Below, piece after piece: positions 54,403 through 63,524 of a DNA stretch of 64,000 nt. A program made the translations under genes and the position numbers. Every line of letters begins with the position of its first letter. Position 1 is the first letter of the stretch. The notes beneath the pieces were generated by a model. It did not search any database. It had not been told where the DNA came from and worked only from the letters and a program-made list of their open reading frames with translations. Location of the stretch: contig NZ_JAJUBB010000012.1 of NCBI RefSeq assembly GCF_028683135.1, positions 62,001 to 126,000 of the forward strand. Reading direction: 5' to 3'. This DNA comes from Enterovibrio qingdaonensis (GTDB lineage Bacteria; Pseudomonadota; Gammaproteobacteria; Enterobacterales; Vibrionaceae).

Positions 54403-54777
54403 ATGGTACAGACAAATTTGAAATTGATTGCCGTTGTTGGAATGGCTTTAGCCGTTGCGTCATGTGCCATCAAACAGCCCGAGACAACGGATGTCTATAT
54501 CCCTAAGGGAGCAATACAGTGTGAAACGCAAGGCATGACGCTATCAGAAAGTACACAGCGTTTGGCTTCGGTAGGGGTGACGTCTGTTTCTGCGCAGTGC
54601 GCTGAAATAACAGGTGTAATGCACAGTGCTGTGTGTGGTGGTCAAACGGGAGAGATTATCGTCCATACCATCGCGACAAAAGAAGTGTTGCTTGCGGAGC
54701 AGGCCGGTTACAAGGGCGTGAAGGCGTTACAATCGACGGGAAATGACACGGGCTATATTGCTATCGAATGTAAATAG
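54403..54777 (+). CDS. Small hypothetical lipoprotein
   Basis: 124 aa. Residues 1-20 are a lipoprotein signal peptide: a hydrophobic run followed by the lipobox VASC (C21 lipidated). The mature part has four further cysteines and a pattern TGVMHSAVCGGQTGEIIVHTI near residue 70. No family is recognised. The preceding TetR-like gene is 30 bp upstream, so the regulator may control this protein. Confidence 0.7.
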   Translation: MVQTNLKLIAVVGMALAVASCAIKQPETTDVYIPKGAIQCETQGMTLSESTQRLASVGVTSVSAQCAEITGVMHSAVCGGQTGEIIVHTIATKEVLLAEQAGYKGVKALQSTGNDTGYIAIECK

Positions 54778-54834
54778 CGGTGCTGCGTCGACACCCATTC
54801 AGCTAACGGTGACAACATTGTGTGGCGTTGGTTG

Positions 54835-54870
54835 TAAAAATAAAGGCCTCTTTCGAGGCCTGTATTTTTA
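54835..54870. terminator. Bidirectional intrinsic terminator between the lipoprotein and the OMP gene
   Basis: TAAAAATA, AGGCCTC and their complements GAGGCCT and TATTTTTA pair around TTTC, with one mismatch. It includes the last codon and stop of the OMP gene. Confidence 0.92.
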
Positions 54871-55425
54871 GTATTTGAAACGTGTGGTGAACATGAACTG
54901 GTCACCATAGATCTCGTTAAAGCGGATCTGAGAACCAATTGCGAACAATTCGGTTGCGTGGAAACGCGCGTAAACAGAACCAAATACATCGTCATCTTCA
55001 TGAATTGACAGGTGACCAATCTCACCGCCCACCTCAAGTTGTGGACCAAGCCACTGACGCACACCGATATTCACTTCTACACCAAACTCAGTGTCGTGAT
55101 TGTAAAGGCCTGGGTTTCTGACTGTGCGCAAACCAACTTCACCATAAATATCGGCCCAGTTGTTTACAGGTGCATGAAAACCAATTGCAGCCGTTGCGTC
55201 ATAATCTGATTCGAACTCACTATCAATTTCTGCGCGAATGTGTGCATTTGGGTGAATGGATGTGCTAAAGCCTGCACCATAAGTCACAGGGCTTACGCCT
55301 ACTCGTGCTTCAAAGTAGTCGTAGCTAAAGTTACTCATGGAAAAATCTTGGGCTGAAGCAGCAGCCGAGAATGCAGCAGAAGAAGCAGCTGCCAGAAAAA
55401 TACCAGCAATCTTGGTTTTGCGCAT
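54868..55425 (-). CDS. Outer-membrane beta-barrel protein
   Basis: 185 aa. Signal peptide at residues 1-25 (MRKTKIAGIFLAAASSAAFS to AQDF). The mature chain alternates polar and hydrophobic residues in about eight strands (YDYFEARVGVSPVTYGAGF, DIYGEVGLRTV, FMFTTRFKY). It ends in Phe-Lys-Tyr, the aromatic C-terminal signature recognised by the BAM complex. It looks like a small 8-stranded OmpA/OmpW-like barrel; ligand unknown. The stop codon is inside the shared terminator. Confidence 0.8.
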   Translation of the reverse strand: MRKTKIAGIFLAAASSAAFSAAASAQDFSMSNFSYDYFEARVGVSPVTYGAGFSTSIHPNAHIRAEIDSEFESDYDATAAIGFHAPVNNWADIYGEVGLRTVRNPGLYNHDTEFGVEVNIGVRQWLGPQLEVGGEIGHLSIHEDDDVFGSVYARFHATELFAIGSQIRFNEIYGDQFMFTTRFKY

Positions 55426-55488
55426 GGGAGTTCTCGTGGTGAATATAAAAAGTTACCGTATTTTAATAGATTTGGCTTTTGCGAAACA

Positions 55489-55522
55489 ACATCATAGCCC
55501 CCGAATTAGGGGTCTATGATGT
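55489..55522. repeat. Strong hairpin upstream of the OMP gene
   Basis: ACATCATAG-C-CCCC pairs with GGGG-T-CTATGATGT (nine plus four pairs with one mismatch) around GAATTA. On the minus strand GTTGTTT follows, a weak T run. It may end the upstream response-regulator transcript or be a leader stem of the OMP mRNA. Confidence 0.55.
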
Positions 55523-55610
55523 CAAAATATCGCAAAAATTGGTCAAACAGTGAGCGGGGTCTTTAGTTTGCTATCAAATTACTCAATGACACGATAATAA
55601 ATCGTGGAGT

Positions 55611-56111
55611 TTAAGCATCAGAAAAGCTCAATCTATTGTCGCTGATTGCCTGCATAATACGTTCAGCGTCCAGTATACTGACCCATGGAAGTAAGTTGCT
55701 ATCATGCTCAATAACGAATGATGTTAATTGGTCTCTGACCACTTGCTGTAAATTTTCTCCGCTCCAAGGCTTAGAAATAAAATAGTCCAAGCTATTATTA
55801 TTTACTGCCTGAACCGTTTCTTCTAACCCAGCCTGACCGGTTAAAAGTACTTTCTTGGCGCGAGATGTTAATTCATCTCTATTGAGTGCAATGAGAAAAT
55901 CCACGCCAAGATCGTCGGGCATAATATGGTCACAAAGTACGAGAGCCAATGTTACGTCTTCCGATGCTGCATCAGCCAGAATGTCTTTCGCTTCGGCTAC
56001 GGACTCAGCGGCCTCAATAACGAAATGCTCCTCAAGTTCATCCAAATCATTTAAGACGCTATCCAATACGTCTCTTTCATCATCAACACAAAGAATTAAA
56101 TATTTACTCAT
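55611..56111 (-). CDS. Response regulator receiver-domain protein
   Basis: 166 aa. A receiver domain with acidic D10/D11 (CVDDERDVLDSVL), phosphoacceptor D61 (CDHIMP), T91 (LLTGQ) and K114 (SKPW), followed by a short alpha-helical tail and no DNA-binding domain. It starts ATGA-coupled with the histidine kinase gene upstream (4-bp overlap), so the kinase is the likely phosphodonor. As a single-domain regulator, it presumably acts by protein contact. Confidence 0.9.
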   Translation of the reverse strand: MSKYLILCVDDERDVLDSVLNDLDELEEHFVIEAAESVAEAKDILADAASEDVTLALVLCDHIMPDDLGVDFLIALNRDELTSRAKKVLLTGQAGLEETVQAVNNNSLDYFISKPWSGENLQQVVRDQLTSFVIEHDSNLLPWVSILDAERIMQAISDNRLSFSDA

Positions 56112-58063
56112 TTGCCCTCCATGGACGGCGTGATAATGGGAGAATAGGGGAGAGTGACAACCATTTCGGTGAATGCGCCCGCGGACGAGCTTACGTCGAT
56201 TATCCCGCCATGCTGCTCGACAATTTGCCTACTGACGGATAAACCAATACCTAAACCGAAGTGTCCCTCTCTTTTGGTTGTGTAATTCAGCTCGAAAATT
56301 TTGTTTTTGATCGATTCTGGAATGCCACTGCCGTTGTCACGAATACTAATTTTCACCGCTTTTCGGCTTCGTAGAACGGTTTCTCGTGTTTTAACGACAA
56401 TTTCGCCATCAGGCCCAATGGCGTCTAAGGCATTCGAAACTAAATTTGTCCAAACTTGCTGTAGTGCAATGGGCATGCATCGGATAGGGCGTAAATCGCC
56501 ATAATCTTTCACTAATTGGATGCGTTTTAGCTGGTTCTCGAACATCACCAAGGTATCTTCAATGCCTTCGTGAATATCGACTTCCAACATGGTTTCATCG
56601 TCTTGGCGCGCATAGGTTTTTAAGCTTTTAACCATGTCAGCGATGCGGCGAGCACAAACATTCGTAGAACGCAGTAAACTACCCGCCTGATAGAACATGT
56701 CCCATTGATTTAGCGTTGATGAGAATGTGCTATCTAGCTTCTTCATCCATTGCTTAATATCTTCTGGCTGAGATAGGCCCATGTTTACAGCTTTGCGGGC
56801 GAGATTCCGATTGCCGATGATCGGTTCGATAGTTTTAGCAAACGAGCGGGCATCTGCTGTGGACATTGGGCGAGAAAGCAACGCATCTGCCATGATTTCA
56901 TTGGCTTTTTCTCTTGCCATTGGGCTGAGTTCCATATTGATCAGCTCGCCAATGTTATCTTTCAATGTATCACTGTTGCGGATAATGGCCGCGACCGGGT
57001 TATTTAGTTCGTGGGCAACACCCGCGACCAGTTGACCAAGCATCGCCATCTTTTCTTTTTCAATGAGCTGCTTATGGGCAAGTTCAAGTGAATGAAGCGT
57101 TTGCTGCAATTTCACTTCGGTATTAATGCTGCGCTTCAAACGGCGGTTAAAATGACGTAATAAGTAGCTGGTGAAAAGCGGAAGTAAGTCGTTTCTTGCT
57201 TGCATTACCTGTGAGAACAAAGCGCGATTCAGCTTAATAACTTTGGTGGGTTCTAGTGTGATACCAGTAGAAAATGACACATCTCCAGTAACAAAAGACA
57301 TGCCACCAATAAGGCTGCCTTGGCCGAGTCTTGCAACCTCGTGTGAGACACCAGTTTCATCACGTTTTAGTAGGGCAACTTGTCCTTCTACGACAAACCA
57401 AAGGAATGAGTTCGCTGTTCCTTCATGTGTTAGCAGATGATCTTCGCTATAGGTGAGGCAGACGTGTTTGTCATTGCCTTCGTCAAAATGTTCGTACAGG
57501 CCTGCAATCAGTTGTTGAGCGAGTTCTTCATCAGAAATACCCAGTGCTGACTCAATGAAGCCATTTCGGTAGCTAGCCAGTTTGTTTTCAATGTGTGCTT
57601 CGAGTAACTTTTTCTGATCAAGCATTCCGCAAAAACGCAAAAGGTCGTCGTTGCTATATCTGAGCACAAACTGGGTGAGTTCTTTGCGAGCTGCCAGTGT
57701 GAGATCGCCAGCATTCCAAGGGCGCGTCAAACAGTGATTTAACCGCCCTTCGTTCACGGCCTGCATGATCACTTCAATGTTAGGCTGGTTGTTAAGAAGT
57801 ACGGTTCTTGCGCCAACGGAAGCAGGGTGGTTATCAACATTGATTAATAAGCTAATGCCTTGATCTTCGCCCATAGAATGATCAGAAATAAACAGTGCGA
57901 CACGGCGACCTGTCGACGCGAGGCTTTCCAATATTTCTTGCGCAGCATGGGTTGTGCTGGCGCAGATGACATCAAACATGCTGGCAAATGGCGCAAGCTC
58001 TTTTTCTAGCAGTTCAAGTACGGCAGGGTCATCATCGAGACACAAGATGACGTTTGAATTCAT
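56108..58063 (-). CDS. Hybrid sensor histidine kinase: degenerate receiver, cyclic-nucleotide-binding domain, HisKA, HATPase
   Basis: 651 aa, no membrane segment. Residues 1-135: a receiver with D61 but N91 in place of the conserved Thr and R114 in place of the conserved Lys (TRPW). Residues about 205-300: a cyclic-nucleotide-binding-like domain (SFLWFVVEGQVALLKRD, GQGSLIGGMSF). Residues about 325-460: HisKA with H351 in LVAGVAHELNNPVAAI. Residues about 500-645: HATPase with QQVWTNLVSNALDAIG, IRDNGSGIP and GLGIGLSVSRQIVEQHGG. The protein could combine cytoplasmic cNMP and phosphorelay signals. The start at MNSNVI is preferred over a 39-codon extension. The RR gene overlaps its 3' end by 4 bp. 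Confidence 0.9.
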   Translation of the reverse strand: MNSNVILCLDDDPAVLELLEKELAPFASMFDVICASTTHAAQEILESLASTGRRVALFISDHSMGEDQGISLLINVDNHPASVGARTVLLNNQPNIEVIMQAVNEGRLNHCLTRPWNAGDLTLAARKELTQFVLRYSNDDLLRFCGMLDQKKLLEAHIENKLASYRNGFIESALGISDEELAQQLIAGLYEHFDEGNDKHVCLTYSEDHLLTHEGTANSFLWFVVEGQVALLKRDETGVSHEVARLGQGSLIGGMSFVTGDVSFSTGITLEPTKVIKLNRALFSQVMQARNDLLPLFTSYLLRHFNRRLKRSINTEVKLQQTLHSLELAHKQLIEKEKMAMLGQLVAGVAHELNNPVAAIIRNSDTLKDNIGELINMELSPMAREKANEIMADALLSRPMSTADARSFAKTIEPIIGNRNLARKAVNMGLSQPEDIKQWMKKLDSTFSSTLNQWDMFYQAGSLLRSTNVCARRIADMVKSLKTYARQDDETMLEVDIHEGIEDTLVMFENQLKRIQLVKDYGDLRPIRCMPIALQQVWTNLVSNALDAIGPDGEIVVKTRETVLRSRKAVKISIRDNGSGIPESIKNKIFELNYTTKREGHFGLGIGLSVSRQIVEQHGGIIDVSSSAGAFTEMVVTLPYSPIITPSMEGK

Positions 58064-58235
58064 AAGGCTACCAAAAACACTATTTTTTATGAGTGTATCC
58101 GTTTCGTCGTCGCTAAGCTGAGAAGGACGCTGCAATCTGACACATATCTTAAATAATCCACGGCTTGCCGTGGGTATCAATGTCGCTTTGGTTTACACTG
58201 GTGCGAGACAAATGCCGGATAAAACGGGGAAAACA

Positions 58236-59561
58236 ATGATTTTTGGAAAATACGCGGCTATCGGTGGTGCAGTTTCACTGGCTTTGCTTTGGCCATTTGC
58301 ATCCGGGCACGTGGGCGAATCTGTATATGAAAGAGAAGTACAAAGCCTCGAGTCCCCTTATGCTTCGGTCGAAAAAGTGTCTTATGACCGAGGGTACTTA
58401 TCTTCTCACGTTAAAACCTTGGTAACGCTGAAAGGTACAGTTAAAGAAGACTTTGAAGCGGAAGGCTTACCAACAACGTACACCTTTGATTCTAACGTTG
58501 ACCATGGTTTTTTAAGCATTAGCACCACGACAACGTTAGAAATGACGCCTGAAATCGAGAAATTTGCAGCATTGCTCTGGCCGACGGGTGAATCACCGTT
58601 CGAAGTAAGAAGTGAAACATCGGTATTGGGTGATACGCAATACAGTGCCGAACTAAGAGCAATCAAAGCGAGCGATGATGACTTCTCCTTTACCACAACA
58701 CCGTTGGCGGTTTCCGGCACAGTAGATAAAGACGGTAACAATGTCTTCTCGATGAGCTGGCCTTCGGTTGATATGGCTGGCCAGCAGTCGGGAGAGAAAC
58801 TGTCTATCAAAGATATGACGGGCTCGGGTTCCGGTTATATGCATGACGGTGAAATATGGATCGGAAAGCAAACGTTTAATGCGGCATCTATGTTGTTTGA
58901 CGATGCGCTAGGCTCTGTGACTACCTTAAATAACGTTACCGCAGACGTCAGTAATGAATTATCAGTAGAATCAGCGGATAAAGGTACCGGTGCTGAAGAG
59001 CAAGAAGGACGCCGTCTAGATAACAAGAACTTGTTCACTATTGGCAAAGTTGAAGTGTCAGATGAGTTTGCTGTTGATAACTTCAAATTTGGTGTGAGCT
59101 TCAATGATCTGGATTACAACTCGATGCTGTCATTGAGTGACATTGCAAACTCGATGGGTAGCGAGCCGACCGAACAAGAAATGGCACTTTTGGTCTCTGC
59201 GTTAGATACGTTGGTTGAACGCGGTTTAGGGCTTGAAATTCAGCCGCTGGAGTTAGATGCCTCTGAAGGCCATGTGGATGCTAGCTTCGATTTGACGCTT
59301 GCTCCGGGAACAGTCAACGCGACTCAAGATATTGGCGCGATGATCAATAAGCTAACGGGCAACTTAAACATTACCGTTCCAACTGCTTACGTGGAAGGTG
59401 CGCCTCAATTGGCACCTATGCTCAAAAACTTAGAAGAGTATGGTTTTGTGAGCCAAGGTGAAGAGGGCGTTAAACTTAGCGCAAAAATTGAAGGTGAAGA
59501 AGCCGTGTCACCGAGTGGTGAACGCATGCCACTTGGCTTCCTTATGATGATGTTCATGTAA
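58236..59561 (+). CDS. YdgA-family protein (DUF945)
   Basis: 441 aa. Residues about 4-22 form a membrane anchor or signal anchor (KYAAIGGAVSLALLWPFASG); the rest is a periplasmic beta-rich region typical of DUF945. Motifs such as ESVYEREVQSLESP and a repeated LTLKGTVK-type strand pattern are characteristic. Function is unknown. The start at 58236 is favoured by GGGGAAAA just upstream; a start at 58212 is possible. It is divergent from the kinase gene. Confidence 0.83.
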   Translation: MIFGKYAAIGGAVSLALLWPFASGHVGESVYEREVQSLESPYASVEKVSYDRGYLSSHVKTLVTLKGTVKEDFEAEGLPTTYTFDSNVDHGFLSISTTTTLEMTPEIEKFAALLWPTGESPFEVRSETSVLGDTQYSAELRAIKASDDDFSFTTTPLAVSGTVDKDGNNVFSMSWPSVDMAGQQSGEKLSIKDMTGSGSGYMHDGEIWIGKQTFNAASMLFDDALGSVTTLNNVTADVSNELSVESADKGTGAEEQEGRRLDNKNLFTIGKVEVSDEFAVDNFKFGVSFNDLDYNSMLSLSDIANSMGSEPTEQEMALLVSALDTLVERGLGLEIQPLELDASEGHVDASFDLTLAPGTVNATQDIGAMINKLTGNLNITVPTAYVEGAPQLAPMLKNLEEYGFVSQGEEGVKLSAKIEGEEAVSPSGERMPLGFLMMMFM

Positions 59562-59578
59562 TTGAAGTCGCTTAATTT

Positions 59579-59615
59579 AAAAAGCCAGCCCGACTAATGT
59601 GGCTGGCTTTTTTTA
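59579..59615 (+). terminator. Intrinsic terminator after the DUF945 gene
   Basis: AAAAAGCCAGCC and GGCTGGCTTTTT form a 12-bp stem around a 10-base loop. Confidence 0.93.
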
Positions 59616-59858
59616 TGGATTTTGCCCTAATAAAGGTGAGCATGTTGCAAATATGTTTCCGCATTTGTGACAAGACATAAATTTGTTCAGGTATTACCTA
59701 GTAATTTTTCTAACATGTTCGACACTGTAGAGTAAGACCCAAAGATATCCAAATTTAGAGCTGCGCTTGTCGACATGACGTTTTGAGATGGTTTGGGGAT
59801 ATGGGTACAGAGATTTATTCCCTGTTTCTAATAATGTTTCAACACACAAGGGGGATGC

Positions 59859-60278
59859 ATGGAATCTATCAAAGTTGGTGATTACATGAACAAACGGCCC
59901 GTGACCTTCAAGGCATCAATGACTTTGTCTGTGGCTCTGGAAAAAATGTTAAATGCGCATCAAACAGGGGGCCCTGTTATTGATGAGAATAACCATGTGG
60001 TTGGTTTCCTGTCAGAGCAGGACATGATTCATAAACTACTGAAAGTGGGTTATTACTGCCAAGACACAAATACAGTGGGTGATTGTATGCACAAAGAAGT
60101 GGCAGCAGTGACTCGCGACGACAGTGTTATCAAGCTCGCTGAAGAAATGTTACCTGGAAAACCAAAGGTTTACCCTGTCATTGATGAGAATGAACGCCTT
60201 GTTGGTGTGATATCTCGCCGTGATATTCTTAGGGCAATTGCCGCTCAAATCGACGATTGTTTCCTACACCCCGTCTAA
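59859..60278 (+). CDS. CBS-domain pair protein
   Basis: 139 aa, two tandem CBS domains (about 8-65 and 75-132), each ending in a DENxxVGFLSEQDM or DENERLVGVISRRD motif. The pair should bind adenine nucleotides and act as a small energy-sensing regulator. No other domain is present. An AGGGGGAT site precedes the ATG. Confidence 0.88.
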   Translation: MESIKVGDYMNKRPVTFKASMTLSVALEKMLNAHQTGGPVIDENNHVVGFLSEQDMIHKLLKVGYYCQDTNTVGDCMHKEVAAVTRDDSVIKLAEEMLPGKPKVYPVIDENERLVGVISRRDILRAIAAQIDDCFLHPV

Positions 60279-60308
60279 CATCTTCAAAATTTTCGAACGA
60301 GATAAGTT

Positions 60309-60337
60309 AAAAAAGGTGCTTGAGGCACCTTTTTTTC
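60309..60337 (+). terminator. Intrinsic terminator after the CBS gene
   Basis: AAAAAAGGTGC and GCACCTTTTTT form an 11-bp stem around TTGAG. Confidence 0.94.
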
Positions 60338-60441
60338 GTGTCATTATGGTAACTGTCGTTCGACCATCAAATATATTCTAATGAGTGCAACCGCCACTCT
60401 ATGCATGACCAGAATTACTCAAACTACAATCAGGAAGTAGC

Positions 60442-61908
60442 ATGCCTCAGCAACAACAAGCGAAGTTTTTAACTGGCTCCATCATGCGCCATATTGCTGT
60501 AATGTCGTCATCGGGTGCCGTGGGCTTAATGGCTTTGTTCACTGTTGATTTGGCTGACATGTTTTTCATCAGTTTACTTGGTCAGGTGGAGCTCGCCGCT
60601 GCTATTGGTTTTGCTGGAACCATCGTCTTTTTTTCTACGTCTGTATCCATAGGTACCGCGATAGCAATGGGCGCGTTAGTTAGTCGTGCAATAGGGGCTG
60701 GCAAGCGAGAAGAGGCAAAAGCAATCACCGGCAGTGTGATGATCTTCTCTGGGATTGTGAGTTTACTAACCGTATTTACGATTCTGTTTTTTCTCGATCC
60801 TATCTTGTCGATGATTGGTGCTGAAGGCATCACTGCAGATAAAGCCAAAAGCTTCTTAATGATTCTATTGCCTAGTGCGCCATTAATGGCGATGGGCATG
60901 GCGGGTGGTGCGGCATTGAGAGGTGTTGGTGACGCCAAGCGTTCAATGTCAGCAACGCTTGCTGCTGGCGCGGCCAATGCCGTTTTGGACCCTATCTTCA
61001 TTTTTGCACTTTCAATGGGAATTGAAGGTGCAGCAATCGCGTCGATGTTGTCTCGATTTGTTTTGTTTGGTGTGGCGTTTCATGCCGTTCGTTACAAGCA
61101 TGATCTTATCTCCCTGCCGAGTTTTGACGACTTAAAGCGTCATTTTCGCGCTATCACACACATTGCCTTGCCCGCGATTATTACCAATACAGCAACGCCA
61201 ATCGGGAATGCAATTGTTACGGCTCAAATTGCGAAGTTTGGGGATGACTTCGTTGCAGGGTATGCCGTTATTGGTCGTTTGTTACCGGTATCCTTCGCAT
61301 TGATTTTCTCCCTGTCAGGGGCCGTTGGACCGATTTTAGGGCAAAACTTTGGTGCCGAAAGGTTCGACAGAGTGCGTCGTACGCTGAGCGATTCTATTAA
61401 GTTTGTCACGGCGTATTGTTTGGTCGTGGCAATCATTCTCTATTTTTCTCAAGACCTCATCAGTGATGCCTTTAGCTTGAATGGCGATGCGACAGCGATG
61501 GTTTCACTTTTCTGTACTTATTTAGCGGTAACCTTTGTTTTTAACGGTGCGTTGTTTGTGTCCAATGCTGCGTTTAACAATCTAAACCGTCCGACGTGGT
61601 CAACGGTACTAAACGTGGGCAAAGCGACGGTAGGTACTATTCCTTTCGTTTATATTGGCGGTCACGTAGCGGGTGCTGAAGGCGTATTGATTGGGCAGGC
61701 TGTTGGTTCGATCATTTTTGGTATCGCAGGTTACATTTTGGTGAAACGACTAATCAAGAAACTGGCAACGGATCAAGAACACAAACTTTATGCGACACCC
61801 GTTGAGCCTACCGTGCCAGTGTCCGCTTTTACGAGTTGCCGTGAAGTGATGGTCGATGATGGTGAAGAGTTGCTTGAAGACGTCATGAAAGAGCGCAAGT
61901 CGCGTTAA
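60442..61908 (+). CDS. MATE-family efflux transporter (second copy)
   Basis: 488 aa, about twelve helices. MATE features: FTVDLADMFFISLLGQVELAAAIGFA in the first half and GPILGQNFGAERFDRVRR between the halves. The C-terminal tail (about residues 445-488) is charged and cytoplasmic. The substrate is unknown; sequence is clearly distant from the MATE at 5971-7338. AGGAAGTAGC precedes the ATG. Confidence 0.9.
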   Translation: MPQQQQAKFLTGSIMRHIAVMSSSGAVGLMALFTVDLADMFFISLLGQVELAAAIGFAGTIVFFSTSVSIGTAIAMGALVSRAIGAGKREEAKAITGSVMIFSGIVSLLTVFTILFFLDPILSMIGAEGITADKAKSFLMILLPSAPLMAMGMAGGAALRGVGDAKRSMSATLAAGAANAVLDPIFIFALSMGIEGAAIASMLSRFVLFGVAFHAVRYKHDLISLPSFDDLKRHFRAITHIALPAIITNTATPIGNAIVTAQIAKFGDDFVAGYAVIGRLLPVSFALIFSLSGAVGPILGQNFGAERFDRVRRTLSDSIKFVTAYCLVVAIILYFSQDLISDAFSLNGDATAMVSLFCTYLAVTFVFNGALFVSNAAFNNLNRPTWSTVLNVGKATVGTIPFVYIGGHVAGAEGVLIGQAVGSIIFGIAGYILVKRLIKKLATDQEHKLYATPVEPTVPVSAFTSCREVMVDDGEELLEDVMKERKSR

Positions 61909-62077
61909 CCCAATTTGTCACGGAGAGGTTGAGCTAAAAACATCACGGCCTACTTGAATAGTTTTCGCTCCATTTTATTGATCTAATTCAGTAAAGGTCA
62001 CGCACAATAGGCGCAAAATAATCCCGTTGTCCATGAATGGTGGACGTTTTTTTAGCTTTAAGGGATTACAAGCGATT

Positions 62078-63493
62078 ATGCGCATTCAAGCGAAATATAT
62101 TCTGCCTATATTGGTTCCCCTGGTTGTACTGCTACTGCCAGCATCTGCCTTTCCTTTTGAAACGATCACCGTTATGCAGCAGCGCGCAATTGCCCTGTTT
62201 TTGCTAGCCGCGTTGTGCTGGGTATTAGAACCAATGCCTATCTATGCAACCTCAGTTGTTGTGATTGTTCTCGAGCTCCTGTTCTTATCTGATAAAGGAA
62301 TAATCTGGTTTAGAACGGACGCGAACACACCAGAATTCGGTAATTTGCTCCATTACACGGACATCATGTCAACCTTTGCCAGTCCAATTATCATGCTGTT
62401 CTTGGGTGGATTCTTCTTGGCGATGGCTGCCACGAAATACCGACTGGATGTCAACTTAGCGAGGGTGCTACTCAAACCGTTTGGCCAAAAACCAACAATG
62501 GTCATGGCGGGCCTCATGCTAATTACCGCTGTTTTCTCCATGTTTATGTCGAATACTGCGACGACTGCAATGATGCTCGCGATTTTGACACCCATTCTGG
62601 CGGTATTTAAGCCGAACGATCCGGGAAAAATTGCTTTCGCACTTTCGATTCCAGTCGCGGCCAACATTGGAGGTATTGGTACTCCCATCGGCACGCCACC
62701 AAACGCCATTGCGTTGAAGTATCTGACTGGCGAAAACATCATTACCTTTGGCGAGTGGATGGCATTTGCTGTGCCGTTTGTTGTTGTCATGCTGGTATTG
62801 GCGTGGGTGTTGTTGGCCGTTATGTTCAAGTCTAACGAAACCGCCATTTCGCTTGATATCAAAGGAAAGTTCCTAAAAACGCCGAAGGCTTATACGGTCT
62901 ATGCGACATTCACTATAACCGTACTTCTTTGGTTAATGGGTTCTTCTCATGGGATGAACTCTTACACCGTCGCGTTGATTCCCGTCGCCGTGTTCTCTAT
63001 GACAGGCATTATCAACAAAGAAGACCTGAAGAAAATTTCATGGGACGTGCTCTGGCTGGTTTCAGGTGGTTTCGCACTGGGTCTTGCGTTGGATAAAACC
63101 GGTCTTGCTCAGTTGTTGGTGCACAGCATCCCATTTGAAAACTATGCACCGGAAATCGTACTTATTGGTGCTGCAGCACTTTGCTTGTTGATGGCGAACT
63201 TTATGTCACACACAGCAACGGCGAACTTACTGATGCCAATTATGGCGGCATTGGGTGTTTCAATGACATCGCTAACACCGTTGGGTGGAGAGACCACCTT
63301 GATTCTGGTCGTCACGTTCGCAGCGTCTTTGGGTATGTCATTGCCAATCAGTACGCCACCGAATGCACTGGCTCATGCTACGGGTCATGTTACCAGTAAC
63401 CAAATGGCGAAAGTGGGCGTAATCATCGGGGTTGTTGGTGTGGCACTGAGTTTTGTGATGGTCTGGATTCTTCGACTCGTGAACTTCTTGTAA
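62078..63493 (+). CDS. DASS/SLC13-family anion:sodium symporter
   Basis: 471 aa with about eleven hydrophobic segments. The SNT substrate/sodium motifs are present twice in altered form: FMSNTATTAMMLAILTPI and FMSHTATANLLMPIMA, with GTPIGTPPNAIAL and LPISTPPNALAHATG as companion loops. Family members import dicarboxylates, citrate or sulfate with Na+. Which anion is not decided. The ATG at 62078 is the natural start; an open extension to 62027 contains non-hydrophobic residues. Confidence 0.88.
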   Translation: MRIQAKYILPILVPLVVLLLPASAFPFETITVMQQRAIALFLLAALCWVLEPMPIYATSVVVIVLELLFLSDKGIIWFRTDANTPEFGNLLHYTDIMSTFASPIIMLFLGGFFLAMAATKYRLDVNLARVLLKPFGQKPTMVMAGLMLITAVFSMFMSNTATTAMMLAILTPILAVFKPNDPGKIAFALSIPVAANIGGIGTPIGTPPNAIALKYLTGENIITFGEWMAFAVPFVVVMLVLAWVLLAVMFKSNETAISLDIKGKFLKTPKAYTVYATFTITVLLWLMGSSHGMNSYTVALIPVAVFSMTGIINKEDLKKISWDVLWLVSGGFALGLALDKTGLAQLLVHSIPFENYAPEIVLIGAAALCLLMANFMSHTATANLLMPIMAALGVSMTSLTPLGGETTLILVVTFAASLGMSLPISTPPNALAHATGHVTSNQMAKVGVIIGVVGVALSFVMVWILRLVNFL

Positions 63494-63524
63494 CGTGAAG
63501 CAAAGTAATTAACAGGGGATAGAG

